Shown here: positions 25,942 to 34,900 of the stretch, in pieces
Layout of the letters: each line of letters begins with the position of its first letter
Numbering within the stretch: the stretch's first letter is position 1
NCBI RefSeq assembly: GCF_003387075.1
Contig: NZ_QUMQ01000001.1
Coordinates: 2,046,001 to 2,110,000 of the forward strand
Direction of reading: 5' to 3'
Origin: Asanoa ferruginea
Lineage (GTDB): Bacteria; Actinomycetota; Actinomycetes; Mycobacteriales; Micromonosporaceae
DNA length: 64,000 nucleotides
The notes under the pieces: generated by a model
What the model saw: the letters and a program-made list of their open reading frames with translations, nothing else
Told to the model about the DNA's origin: nothing
Database searches by the model: none
Made by a program: the position numbers and the translations under genes

Positions 25942-26582
25942 GCCGGTCAGGCGGCGGCCAGCACGCCCAACACGTTGCGCCAGGCCAGCCGGCACTGCGC
26001 CGCGACCTCCGCCGGCACGGTCCCTTCGGCCGTTTCGGGGATCTGCCCGCCGGCGAAGACGGCGCCGGCGCACCACCGGGGTTGCGGATCGATGCTGGTG
26101 AACTGCCTGCGGGCGAGGCTGAGCGGCAACGGCGCTCCGCGGGTGACCGCGGCCGGGTCAGCGTGTTCATCGCGGTGGCGCTGGTCGGCGTGCTGATCGT
26201 GATCGGGCTGACCTTCGACGGCATCGGCCGGATCCGCGCCTACCAGCGGGCCGCCAACATCGCGGCCGAGGCCGCCCGCGCCGGCGGCCAGGCGATCGAC
26301 GTGGCCGACGCGATCGCGGGCGCACCGGCGGCCGTCGACCAGGCCGCCGCGACCACTGCCGCGCTCGCGTTCGTCGACAACCTCGACGACCCGACGATCA
26401 TCGGTCGCACCGTGTCGTTGGGCGAAGACGCCAGCGGCGCCGAGAGCACCCAGTTCCTGCGGGTCACGGTCACGATCTCCTACGACGCCGTGATGCTCGA
26501 TTTCTTCGGCTTCGCCGACACCTACCCGGTGCAGGCCGAAGCGACCGTCGAACTGGTGACCACCACCGATGCCAACCCGTAG
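25938..26582 (+). CDS. TadG/TadE-like membrane protein with anomalous N-terminus
   Basis: Reading from the ATG at 25938 gives 214 residues. The genuine-looking part starts near residue 70: GDRGRVSVFIAVALVGVLIVIGLTFDGIGRIRAYQRAANIAAEAARAGGQ, a TadG-like leader, helix and conserved ANxAAEAAR motif, then a periplasmic domain ending AEATVELVTTTDANP. The first 65-70 residues are low-complexity, have about 73% GC at third positions against over 90% in neighbours, and lie antisense to a RidA-like fragment. The real start may therefore be downstream (for example a TTG near 26080) or the N-terminus may have been replaced. Confidence 0.7.
   Translation: MSRSGGGQHAQHVAPGQPALRRDLRRHGPFGRFGDLPAGEDGAGAPPGLRIDAGELPAGEAERQRRSAGDRGRVSVFIAVALVGVLIVIGLTFDGIGRIRAYQRAANIAAEAARAGGQAIDVADAIAGAPAAVDQAAATTAALAFVDNLDDPTIIGRTVSLGEDASGAESTQFLRVTVTISYDAVMLDFFGFADTYPVQAEATVELVTTTDANP
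25947..26129 (-). pseudogene. Antisense remnant of a RidA-family gene
   Basis: The minus strand encodes about 60 residues including SIDPQPRWCAGAVFAGGQIP, then ETAEGTVPAEVAAQCRLAWR and NVLGVLAAA before a TGA at 25947. This resembles the N-terminal half of RidA (2-iminobutanoate deaminase) proteins: the GQIP strand, then a Q-x-R...N-x-L-x-x-L helix. Third-position GC in this frame is about 92%, far above the plus-strand frame over the same bases. The rest of the fold, including its catalytic Arg, is missing. The upstream limit is uncertain; a TTG at 26129 was used. Confidence 0.55.
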
Positions 26583-26602
26583 CTCCACGGCAGGAGGAAC
26601 CT

Positions 26603-27880
26603 GTGAGCGTTTCCGCGCCCCGACGCGTGGGGCAGATCGTCACCGGCCTGGGCGCGCTGGTCGTGCTGGTCGGCCTGGTCGGTGGCGCGCCGATCGCGCT
26701 GCTAGCCTTCGCCGGCAATCCGTTGCCTGACCACCTGCCCACGTTCGCCGAGATCGGCACGGCGTTGACCAGCCGCGACGACGGCCAGCTCTTCGTGCGG
26801 GCGCTCGCGGTGGTGGGCTGGCTGGGCTGGGCCACGTTCGCCGTCTCGGTGCTGATCGACCTGCCGTTCCGGATCGTCCGCCGGCCGGCACCGCGACTAC
26901 CCGGGCTGGGCCGCCAGCAGCGGATGGCCGCGGCGCTGATCGGCTCGGCGTTGATCCTGGTCGCCAGCCCGGCGACCGCCGCCGTCGCGGCGACCGCCCA
27001 GCCCACGACACTGCACGTGCAGCCGCGAGTCGCCGCGGCACCGCTGGCTGCGGCCGAGACGCCGTGGTCCGCCGCACCGAAGACGAACCCGGGCGTCGCC
27101 GCCCGCGCGGCCGCCGCTGCTTCCAGCACCGCGAATTCGGTCGTCCTGCCCGCCGGCACCTCCCCGGTGGCGGCCGCCCAGGGAGCGACGCCTTCCGCCG
27201 CCACGGCGGCTCCCGCCCGTGCGGCCACGTCGCCGGTGCCGGCCAGCGGCGGGGTCGCGCACCTGCTGCCGGTCCGGGCAAGTGGCGACGCCGAACCGCG
27301 CTACCAGGTCGAACGCGGCGACTACCTGGGTGCCATCGCCGACCGTTACGTCGGCGACTTCAGCGACTTCCCGGAACTGGCCCGGATCAACAAGATCAAG
27401 AACCCGGACCGGATCTTCCCGGGCCAGTTGCTCCGGTTGCCCGACGAGGCGGCCGACCACGGCTACCGTCCACATGCGAGCGGCATGGTCATCAACCCGG
27501 GCGTCAACGACGGCCACGACCCGACCAAGCCGCCGCCCACCCCGCCGAAGGAGACCCCGCCAGCACCGCCGAGCCAACCGGCCCGGCCCAAGCCACCAAC
27601 CATCACCGAGCCACCGACCATCACCGTGCCGCCGGTCCTGCCGGCACCTCGGCCGGCGGAGGTCGTGCCGCTGCCGCCGGCCTCACCCGACCAGAACATG
27701 GCCGCGGGCGCTCCCCAGCAGAGCGACACCGGCCTCCAGATCAACCGCCCGCTCGCCGTCTCCGCCGTGATAGCCGCGGCGGCGATCGTAGGCGCGCAGG
27801 TCGGCACCGTGTTCGGACTACGCCGTCGACCGGCCGGGACCCCGCTCGACGGCGGCCGCCACCGCGCCGAACACGACTGA
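26603..27880 (+). CDS. LysM-domain membrane protein, last gene of the Tad operon
   Basis: A 425-residue protein with three N-terminal hydrophobic helices (about 10-40, 70-92 and 108-130), an Ala/Pro-rich linker, a single LysM domain (YQVERGDYLGAIADRYVGDFSDFPELARINKIKNPDRIFPGQLLRLP, about 233-280), a long Pro-rich stretch and one last helix (LAVSAVIAAAAIVGAQVGTVFG). LysM binds peptidoglycan, so it may tie the pilus base to the wall. The GTG at 26603 has an AGGAGG site. Similar LysM proteins end Tad loci in other actinomycetes. Confidence 0.85.
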   Translation: MSVSAPRRVGQIVTGLGALVVLVGLVGGAPIALLAFAGNPLPDHLPTFAEIGTALTSRDDGQLFVRALAVVGWLGWATFAVSVLIDLPFRIVRRPAPRLPGLGRQQRMAAALIGSALILVASPATAAVAATAQPTTLHVQPRVAAAPLAAAETPWSAAPKTNPGVAARAAAAASSTANSVVLPAGTSPVAAAQGATPSAATAAPARAATSPVPASGGVAHLLPVRASGDAEPRYQVERGDYLGAIADRYVGDFSDFPELARINKIKNPDRIFPGQLLRLPDEAADHGYRPHASGMVINPGVNDGHDPTKPPPTPPKETPPAPPSQPARPKPPTITEPPTITVPPVLPAPRPAEVVPLPPASPDQNMAAGAPQQSDTGLQINRPLAVSAVIAAAAIVGAQVGTVFGLRRRPAGTPLDGGRHRAEHD

Positions 27881-27892
27881 CCTGCCGGATCA

Positions 27893-27930
27893 CGGGTTCC
27901 CGCCGTTGTTCGGGCGGCGGCGGGAACCCG
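27893..27930 (+). terminator. Terminator of the Tad operon
   Basis: Perfect 13-bp stem CGGGTTCCCGCCG/CGGCGGGAACCCG with a 12-base loop, 13 bases after the LysM gene stop. The remaining 170 bases to the DUF1707 gene hold nothing recognisable. Confidence 0.8.
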
Positions 27931-28101
27931 CGGTCTTAACAATCCCCGCGGGCCGAGCCGAGCTCACGCGAAGACCGGCCGCCGGTCAGCCCGGGGCCCA
28001 CCAGGCGGCGGAGGGAACCCCGCGGTCTCATCCGCTACCAGCCGAGCCGCTTTCAGCCCGCGCCGCTATGCGGCGGCGCCAGGCGTTTGCGCTCCAACGC
28101 G

Positions 28102-28560
28102 TTAGAGCATTCCGCGGCTCAGTGGCGGTGGGCCCGCGTCGGCGCGCAGCGCGCGGGCCTGACGGAGCGGCTTGGTGTGGTGGTAGACGCCGAAGCCCCA
28201 GCCGAGGATCGGCCAGAGTGGCCACGGATACCAGGCCCCGGTGGCCAGACCGACCACGAGCCAGATCGTGATCATGAGTCCACTGCCGGCGACGTAGGCG
28301 GCCAGGTGCCTGCGGGCCGAGGCCTGCTGTGCGAACACCCGCTCCGCGCGGCGCTTGGACTTCTCCCAGCCGCGGACCCACTCCGGTGGGAGCTCGGCGG
28401 CGACCCGGTCAAGGTCTGCCCGGGTGATGGCGGAGTACGCGACCGCAACGCGGCCGTCGAACTCTTCGGTCGTGAGATAGCCGGCGCCGGTGGCGTCGGC
28501 GAGCATCCTGGCGGCCGATTCGCGCTCGGCGTGCGATACGCGCTCGTGCGGCTTGGTCAT
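28102..28560 (-). CDS. DUF1707 and 2TM-domain membrane protein
   Basis: A 152-residue protein. The N-terminal DUF1707 motif (RVSHAERESAARMLADATGAGYLTTEEFDGRVAVAYSAITRADLDRVAAELP) occupies residues 6-58, and a 2TM helical pair (LAAYVAGSGLMITIWLVVGLATGAWYPWPLWPILGWGFGVYHH) is near the C-terminus. DUF1707 is common in actinomycete membrane and regulatory proteins but has no proven role. The ATG at 28560 starts MTKPHERVSHAE; an upstream ATG at 28581 would add seven unrelated residues. It is divergent from the next small membrane protein. Confidence 0.85.
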   Translation of the reverse strand: MTKPHERVSHAERESAARMLADATGAGYLTTEEFDGRVAVAYSAITRADLDRVAAELPPEWVRGWEKSKRRAERVFAQQASARRHLAAYVAGSGLMITIWLVVGLATGAWYPWPLWPILGWGFGVYHHTKPLRQARALRADAGPPPLSRGML

Positions 28561-28604
28561 CTCGGGTCCCCCTCTTCCCACCTTCCATGTTCCAGGCTAG
28601 TCTT

Positions 28605-28637
28605 GTCACCGTCAAGATATCTAGTCAACGTCAAGAT
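28605..28637. promoter_or_regulatory. Pair of 14-bp direct repeats (likely operator)
   Basis: GTCACCGTCAAGAT at 28605-28618 and GTCAACGTCAAGAT at 28624-28637 match at 13 of 14 bases and start 19 bases apart, close to two helical turns. They end 3 bases before the ATG at 28641 in a divergent intergenic region, so a repressor site is likely. The cognate regulator is unknown. Confidence 0.45.
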
Positions 28638-28640
28638 TGG

Positions 28641-29060
28641 ATGGCCGTCGTGACGCTCACCTCTCAGTCACTGGGCATCGCCGGGGTCCTGTTGCTCACG
28701 ATCGTGACCATCGAGACGGGCGGGTATTACCTGACCAAGGTGGCCCGCGGTGCGGTCGAGCTGACTGATTTCCAGAAGGCGTTCGCCCGGGCCGGGCACG
28801 CGCACGCGGGCGTGTTCGTGATCCTCAGCCTGGTCGCGCTCCCCTACGCCGACGCCGCCGGCGCGCACGGGTTCTGGGGCTGGGTCGCCCGCACCGCGAC
28901 CCCGATCGCCGCGATCCTCGTGCCGGCCGGCTTCTTCTTCTCCTCGATGGGTCGCGGCCGCACCCGGCCCAACGGCCTCGTCGCGCTGCTCTGGATCGGC
29001 GCGCTGTTCCTCGCCGCCGGTGTGCTGACGCTCGGCGTCCTGGTGCTCGCCGCCGCCTGA
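28641..29060 (+). CDS. Small four-helix membrane protein
   Basis: A 139-residue integral membrane protein with four predicted helices (GIAGVLLLTIVTIETGGYYL, HAGVFVILSLVALPYADAAG, TPIAAILVPAGFFFSSMG, NGLVALLWIGALFLAAGVLTLGVLVL). A conserved-looking acidic/aromatic first helix (TIETGGYY) and FARAGHAHAGV suggest a small-molecule or stress-related membrane protein, but no function is recognised. The ATG at 28641 was chosen because upstream bases form a repeat-rich operator. A strong terminator follows. Confidence 0.72.
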   Translation: MAVVTLTSQSLGIAGVLLLTIVTIETGGYYLTKVARGAVELTDFQKAFARAGHAHAGVFVILSLVALPYADAAGAHGFWGWVARTATPIAAILVPAGFFFSSMGRGRTRPNGLVALLWIGALFLAAGVLTLGVLVLAAA

Positions 29061-29067
29061 CGAACAG

Positions 29068-29102
29068 GAACGGCCCCGGTCCAATCTGGACCGGGGCCGT
29101 TC
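29068..29102. terminator. Bidirectional hairpin terminator
   Basis: Perfect 15-bp stem GAACGGCCCCGGTCC/GGACCGGGGCCGTTC with a 5-base loop, between two convergent genes, 7 bases after one stop and 15 bases from the other. Confidence 0.85.
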
Positions 29103-29116
29103 AGGAGGGAAGGAAG

Positions 29117-30256
29117 TTACACGTTGCCGATCCGCAGCAGTTCGCCGCGGCCGGCCACGACCGACCTGTTGGACACGAACAGCGAACCGTCTGCCCCGAT
29201 CGCGAGGCCACCCGGCGCGGTCAACCGGCCCGGCACCAACTCGGTGTGCCGGCCACGCCGGTCGACCCGGATCAGCGCACCGGTCTGGTCATCGCTGAGC
29301 AGGCTGTTCTTGGCGATCTCCAGCACCAGCAACCGGCCCTGCTGATCGAAGGCCAGGTCGATGATGTTGGTGAAGCCGCGCGCGAAGATGGTCGGCCGCT
29401 GCCCGGGTACGACCCGGTAGACGTTGGCGCCACCGGTGGGGAATGGGAAGCCGGTGAGCTGACCGACGTAGTAGGCGCCGTCAGGACCCCGGACCACCGA
29501 GGTCGGCACGGCCTGCATGGGCACCCGGCCACCGCCCGGCTCGGGTGACTGGACCATCCGGTTGGGGAAGACCGCCAGCGTGGCGACCGCACCCTTGCGG
29601 TCGACGCTGACCAGCGTGTTGCCGCCCGCGTCGGTGGCCACCGCACCATTGCGGGTGCCGAGCACGCCATACGGGTTGGAGTCCACGCCCTGCTGGTCGG
29701 GATCGCGCCGGGCCTCGAACGCGGCCGGGTCGCCGAGCGTACGAAGGCTCAGCGAGTTGTTGCCGTCGCGGTTGACCACGATCGTCTGACCGAGCATGAG
29801 ACCGCCGAAGCCCAGACTCAGCCGGGTCTGCGTCGTGCCGCCGAGCCCCAGCGTGGCCACGTAGCCGCCGCCCGCGTAGGGCGACACGTCGTGTGGCCCG
29901 ACCGCCGACGAACCATCGGGGCCCGCGAGCGAGGGAAGACCGCCCACGAACCGCCGCTGCCGCCAGGTGCCGCGCTGACCGGCCGTCACCGTTGTGATGG
30001 CGCCGGTGTAGCCGAGGCAGACTTTGCCGCCCTCGGGATTGTCGACGCACTTGTCACTCTTGCCGCCCCGGCCCGCTTCCGCGACCACGACCGTGCCGTC
30101 GTCGCCGACCGACACCCCACGCGGGTTGTCGAGCCGGCTGGCGATGACCGTGACCCACGGCCGGTTCGACATCGGTGCGGCGTTGGCCACCGCCGGCGCG
30201 AGCATCGTCACCGAGAGCGCACCGACCAGGACAGCGGCGAAGCGATGAAGTCTCAT
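29117..30256 (-). CDS. Secreted ScyD/ScyE-family beta-propeller protein
   Basis: A 379-residue exported protein with signal MRLHRFAAVLVGALSVTMLAPAVANAA. It continues with the ScyD/ScyE pattern: VIASRLDNPRGVSVGDDGTVVVAEAGRGG, a Cys pair (KCVDNPEGGKVC), NPYGVLGTRNGAVATDAGGNTLVSVDRKG, PTSVVRGPDGAYYVGQLTGFPFPTGGANVYRV and closing GGLAIGADGSLFVSNRS. These are NHL/SMP-30-like propeller blades. The name comes from cyanobacterial scytonemin clusters; relatives are widespread and of unknown function. The ATG at 30256 begins the signal peptide; TATATATA lies 20 bases upstream. Confidence 0.88.
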   Translation of the reverse strand: MRLHRFAAVLVGALSVTMLAPAVANAAPMSNRPWVTVIASRLDNPRGVSVGDDGTVVVAEAGRGGKSDKCVDNPEGGKVCLGYTGAITTVTAGQRGTWRQRRFVGGLPSLAGPDGSSAVGPHDVSPYAGGGYVATLGLGGTTQTRLSLGFGGLMLGQTIVVNRDGNNSLSLRTLGDPAAFEARRDPDQQGVDSNPYGVLGTRNGAVATDAGGNTLVSVDRKGAVATLAVFPNRMVQSPEPGGGRVPMQAVPTSVVRGPDGAYYVGQLTGFPFPTGGANVYRVVPGQRPTIFARGFTNIIDLAFDQQGRLLVLEIAKNSLLSDDQTGALIRVDRRGRHTELVPGRLTAPGGLAIGADGSLFVSNRSVVAGRGELLRIGNV

Positions 30257-30363
30257 AAAACCCCCGTATATATACAAAGGACGCAGACATGCTGGCACGC
30301 GGGTCCCGGGTGAGGAGGCTGCCCCGCCGGACGTCACCCGCCCGGGTCTGTGATGGTTGCGAC

Positions 30364-31113
30364 ATGACCGTGCGAACCGAACGGGACGGCGCCGTCACGA
30401 CCGTGATCATCGACCGGCCGGCCAAGCGCAACGCCGTCGACGGACCGACCGCCGCCGCGCTGGCCGAGGCGTTCCGCGCCTTCGATGGCGACGACAGCGC
30501 GGCCGTCGCGATCCTCACGGGAGCCGGCGGCACCTTCTGCGCGGGCGCCGACCTCGGCGCGATCGGCACCGAGCGAGGCAACCGGGTCGCCCCCGACGGC
30601 GACGGCCCGATGGGCCCGACCCGAATGACACTGTCCAAACCGGTCATAGCCGCCATCGAGGGGTACGCCGTCGCCGGCGGCCTCGAACTCGCCCTCTGGT
30701 GCGACCTGCGGGTGGCCGCACAGGACGCGGTGCTCGGCGTCTTCTGCCGGCGCTGGGGCGTGCCGCTGATCGACGGCGGCACGGTGCGGCTACCCCGGCT
30801 GATCGGGGAGAGCCGCGCGATGGACCTGATCCTCACCGGCCGAACGGTGGACGCGGCCGAGGCGCACGCGATCGGCCTGGTCAACCGGTTGGCACCGACC
30901 GGCAACGCGCTCGCCGTCGCCAGGACGCTGGCCGCGGAGTTGGCCGCGCTGCCGCAGGCCTGCCTGCGCAACGACCGGCGGGCGGTGCACGCCGGCACGA
31001 TGGAAGCGGAGTTCGCGTTGGGCCTGGAATCGCTCGCGGCGGGCGCGGCCGAGGGCGCCGCCCGCTTCGTGGGCGGCGAAGGTCGCCACGGCGCGCCCGC
31101 CAGCGAAAGCTAG
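30364..31113 (+). CDS. Enoyl-CoA hydratase/isomerase family protein (crotonase)
   Basis: A 249-residue crotonase. The oxyanion-hole segments are AGGTFCAGADLGAI (near residue 60) and the later GYAVAGGLELALWCDLRVAA (near residue 100). The catalytic region reads FCRRWGVPLIDGGTVRLPRLIG. At the two positions where hydratases carry catalytic Glu, only an Asp-like residue is seen (PLIDGG), so a non-hydratase crotonase reaction is possible. The ATG at 30364 begins the standard MTVRTERDGAVTTVIIDRPAKRNAV. The gene stands alone between two minus-strand genes. Confidence 0.9.
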   Translation: MTVRTERDGAVTTVIIDRPAKRNAVDGPTAAALAEAFRAFDGDDSAAVAILTGAGGTFCAGADLGAIGTERGNRVAPDGDGPMGPTRMTLSKPVIAAIEGYAVAGGLELALWCDLRVAAQDAVLGVFCRRWGVPLIDGGTVRLPRLIGESRAMDLILTGRTVDAAEAHAIGLVNRLAPTGNALAVARTLAAELAALPQACLRNDRRAVHAGTMEAEFALGLESLAAGAAEGAARFVGGEGRHGAPASES

Positions 31114-31125
31114 GCCGGTGACCGA

Positions 31126-31899
31126 TTACACCGGCGCGTACTTGGCGAGGAACGCGAACAGGGCCGTCCGGATCTTCGCGTCTCCGCCTTCGATGACCAG
31201 CGGCACGCCGTGGATGGCGCCGGACGTGACCAGGGCCTGGGCGTCCGGGCTGGCCGTCGAGGCCGCCTTCAGCTCGGTGGCCGCGTCGCCGATGATGCCG
31301 TCGTTCTCGTTGGCCACGTAGAGGACCGGAACGGAAAGCGTCGCGGCCGCCTGTTGGGCGCTCACCCCGGCGTAGGCCAGTGGCGCCGACACCGACACGA
31401 CGCCGGCCACCGGTGGGGTGATTTTCGGTGCGGCGGCGACCGAGAACGTGCCGCCCATCGACGCGCCGATCAGCACGATCGAGGTCGCGCCATCGGCGCG
31501 CAGGGTCGCCGCGGCCGCCACCACGTCGTCGTCGAAGCCGACCTCGCTGCTCTCCGAGGCACCGTGCCCGTGGAAGTCGAACGCGAGCACCTTGTAGCCC
31601 TTGCCGATCAGCTCGTTGAAGCCCAGGATCCATTGGCACAGGTTGGCCTCGGCCTGGTGGGCCAGCACCACGCCGGCGGTGCCGGTGCCGCCGATCAGGC
31701 CGGCCAGGTTGGTCGCGCCGGCAGCACCGAAGTGCACCGGCTTCGCGCCGACGCCCTCGGCCATGCCGGGGCACTCGCCGCCCGGCACGGGGCCGGTCGG
31801 GCTGGGCGCCGCGGCAGCAGTCGTGCCGCCGTCGTCACCGCCGCATCCGGCCAGCAGAAGTGTGAGCGCGGCCGCGCAGGCCACAATCCCCCGTCGCAT
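31126..31899 (-). CDS. Secreted alpha/beta-hydrolase lipoprotein
   Basis: A 257-residue lipoprotein: signal MRRGIVACAAALTLLLAGC with lipobox LAGC (Cys19), a Gly/Ala/Pro linker, then an alpha/beta-hydrolase domain. The first strand reads GVVLAHQAEANLCQWI, the nucleophile elbow is GASMGG (Ser about 145), the acid is in VPVLYVANENDGII and the His in SGAIHGVPLVI. It is related to dienelactone-hydrolase-type or esterase enzymes. It follows the GH87 genes on the same strand after 73 bases and may act on acylated polysaccharide or debris, but that is inference. Confidence 0.85.
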   Translation of the reverse strand: MRRGIVACAAALTLLLAGCGGDDGGTTAAAAPSPTGPVPGGECPGMAEGVGAKPVHFGAAGATNLAGLIGGTGTAGVVLAHQAEANLCQWILGFNELIGKGYKVLAFDFHGHGASESSEVGFDDDVVAAAATLRADGATSIVLIGASMGGTFSVAAAPKITPPVAGVVSVSAPLAYAGVSAQQAAATLSVPVLYVANENDGIIGDAATELKAASTASPDAQALVTSGAIHGVPLVIEGGDAKIRTALFAFLAKYAPV

Positions 31900-31972
31900 G
31901 TAAGAGCCTCCAGTGTGGATACGGGAGTGCCCCGGGGACTCGGCGTTGTCCCCGGGGCACCCGGTCGTGGTG

Positions 31973-34900
31973 TTAGTTGATGATCAGCTGGAACGTACTC
32001 GTCGTGTTCTTGATGTTCTGGAAGTTGTTGCTGAAGGTCAGGTTGTTGAACGTCGCGGAGCCGACCGCCGGGCCTTGACCGGGCTCGGGCAGCTCGTTGA
32101 CCCAGATGCCGAAGCCGGACTTGGCGTCGAAGGCGTCACCACTCTTCTGCACACCCGAGATCGAGACGTTCGTGAAGACCGTGTCCTGCACCGGGTTCTG
32201 CGGAGAGCTCCCGACGTAGTTGGTCTGGAACATGATTCCGGTGTACGTCGGATCGACAATGTCGATATTGGACAATCTGATGGCCCGGAACTCCTTGGAT
32301 GCCGAGAACATCCAGATCGCTCCGAAGGTCTGGCCGCCCCAGAAATGGCCACCCGCTCGGACGAGCGAGATGTTGTCGAACGTGGTTATCCCCGGCCCGA
32401 ACCCGACGAACGGGTAACCGAAGTCCAGGGAGCTGATCGTCAGACCGGAGTAGGTCAGCATGTCGGCGATGTAGAGGTTGCGGAAGGTGTTGTTCTGCCC
32501 GCCGTAGACCGCCACACCGGCCGCCCGCCAGGTCAGCGTCGCCGAGAGGTTCTCGAAGACGTTGCCGGTGTTGGCACCGCCGCCCGCGTCGGTGGCCGAG
32601 AACAGCGCGAACGCGTCGTCGCCGTTGCCCCGGCCCTCGTTGTTGGAGATCAGGTTGTCGGTGCTGCCGTTGGTCATGTTGACGCCGTCGGCGAACGTGT
32701 TGCGGAGGCGGCTGTTGGTGATCTTCAGACCGCTGACGCTCACGCCCCAGTAGGCACAGACCGTGTGCTCCACCCAGACGTTGTCGATCGTCATGTTGTC
32801 GACGTTGGAGAGCTCACCCCAGACCTTGCCCGGCCCGTCCTGGCGGGACGTGTAGTTGCCGAAGAAGGCGAGGTGCTCGAACGACGACCCGCTGGCCGAC
32901 GACTGCACGTCGAAGCCCGCGTTGGTGTTCTCCTGGGTCTGCGGTGTCTGGAACCGGGTGTACCAGATGCCGGCGCCGACCACCTTGATCGCGCGCCCGT
33001 AGATGGTGAACTTGTTGCTGGTGTCGTAGGTGCCCGCCGGCAGGTAGACGCCGAGCGAGGTGGTGTCCTGGCGGGCCGCGTCGAACGCCGCCTGCACCTC
33101 TTGCTGGCTGGTGCCGGCCGGCACCTTGTAACGCGTCGGGTCCGGGTTGGCCCGCGGCGCGACCTGCTCGAGGTTGATGAAGTCGACGGTCGCCTCGGTG
33201 CCACTGTCCTTCTGCAGCTTGATCGTGGCGCCGGCCGGGATCGACGAGTTCAGCATGATGTTGGCTTCGTCGTAGATGTGCCGCGGTCCCGAACCAGGCG
33301 AGTTGCTCGGGCCCGCCTCGGCGCCGTAGAGCCAGGCGTACCGCGAGTTCAACGGGATCGCCTTGTGCAGCGTGCCGTTGACGTAGATGTTCAGCGACGA
33401 CGACTGGCCGCCGCCGCCCGCGGAGTCCGGGATCGAGAACCGGACGACCAGGGTGTTGGTCGGGTTGCGGGTGGTCCACTGGACGAACGAGCCGTTGCTG
33501 GGCAGGCGCACCGCGCGCCGGCCCGACGCCTCGCCGGCGAGGTCGCCGATGGTCCGGTTCGGCGCCAGCGACTGCGCGCCGCCACCGATCGTGCCGTCCT
33601 CGGCCTCATACATGTCGTAGGGCATGTTGGCGCCGCGCCCGGCGAAGAACGGCCGGTCGCTGGTGTTGTTGGTGCGCTTGACCGGCAACTCGTTGGCGTC
33701 GTCGGCGAGCACGACGCGCACCGTGTAGCGGCCGTTGGCGGCCGTCCACGTGCCCATGTTGACCGCGGCCGCGGTGGCGCCGGCGGCGATCGTGCCGCTG
33801 AACGACCCGGTCAGCGTGCGGACCACGGTCCCGGCCTCGTTGAGCACCGTGAGCGTGATGCCGTGCGAGCCGCTGGCCGAGGCGATCGTGCCCTGGTTGC
33901 GGATGGCCACCGAGAAGGTGACCGTCTGCCCGGCCGACGGGTTGTTGGGCGACCAGCTGACGCTGCCGGCGACCAGGTCGGAGCTCTGCACCTGGCCGAC
34001 GACGAGGTTGCCACCGGTGAAGGTGTTGTTGGCGTCGCTCTGCTCGATCACCGTGTTGCTCTCGTCGACCTTGGCGACCAGCTGGTAGGTGCCGGCGTCG
34101 CGCGGGCCGATGTTGGACGTGACGGTGACCTGCCCGCCGGCCGCGAGTGCGCCGACGTTGGCCGTGGCGACCTTGGTCGTGCCCAGGTAGAGGCCGACCG
34201 TGGTGGCGCCGGAGGCGGCGTTGCCGATGTTGCGGACCGTCGCCGACAGGGTGATCGAGTCGGTCTCGATCGGGCTGGCCGGCGAAGCGGAGATGGCGCT
34301 GACCGTCAGGTCCGGGTTGGGCGCCGGGGTTCCGATGACCTGGAACTCGGCGACCTGGCCGTTGGACGAGCCGGAGTTGGCGGTGAAGGTGAGCCGGACG
34401 TCGGCGACGTTCCCGCTGACCGGGATCGTCACCGTGTTGCCGCCCGAGGTCGGGCTGAAGCTGTAGGTCGCGGAGCCGACGAGCGTGGTGAACGTCGACG
34501 AGCTCTGCTCGCGACCCTGGACCGACAGGGTCTGCGTGCGCGCACCCCACTCGGTGCCCGGCGGCAGCTTGATGACGACCGAGCTGACGGTCGCGTTCGC
34601 GCCGAGCGAGACGGTCAGCGTGCTCGGGTAGGCACCGCCGGCGCCCTCCCAGTAGGTGCTGGTCGAGTCGTCGTTGGCGTTGGCGGCCACGAACGTGAAC
34701 ACCGTCGACGAGGCCGCGATCGGCTTGCCAACGGCCAGGTTGGTGCCGGTCGGGTTGCCGGTGCCAGCGCGGGTGACGGTGTTGCTGTTTCCGGAGACGT
34801 TGCCGGCCGCGTCCTTGGCCCGCACGTAGTAGGAGACGGTCGCCGTCGCCGGCTGGCTGTCGGTGTAGGTCAGCACGTTGCCCGCGACGCTGGCCCGCAC

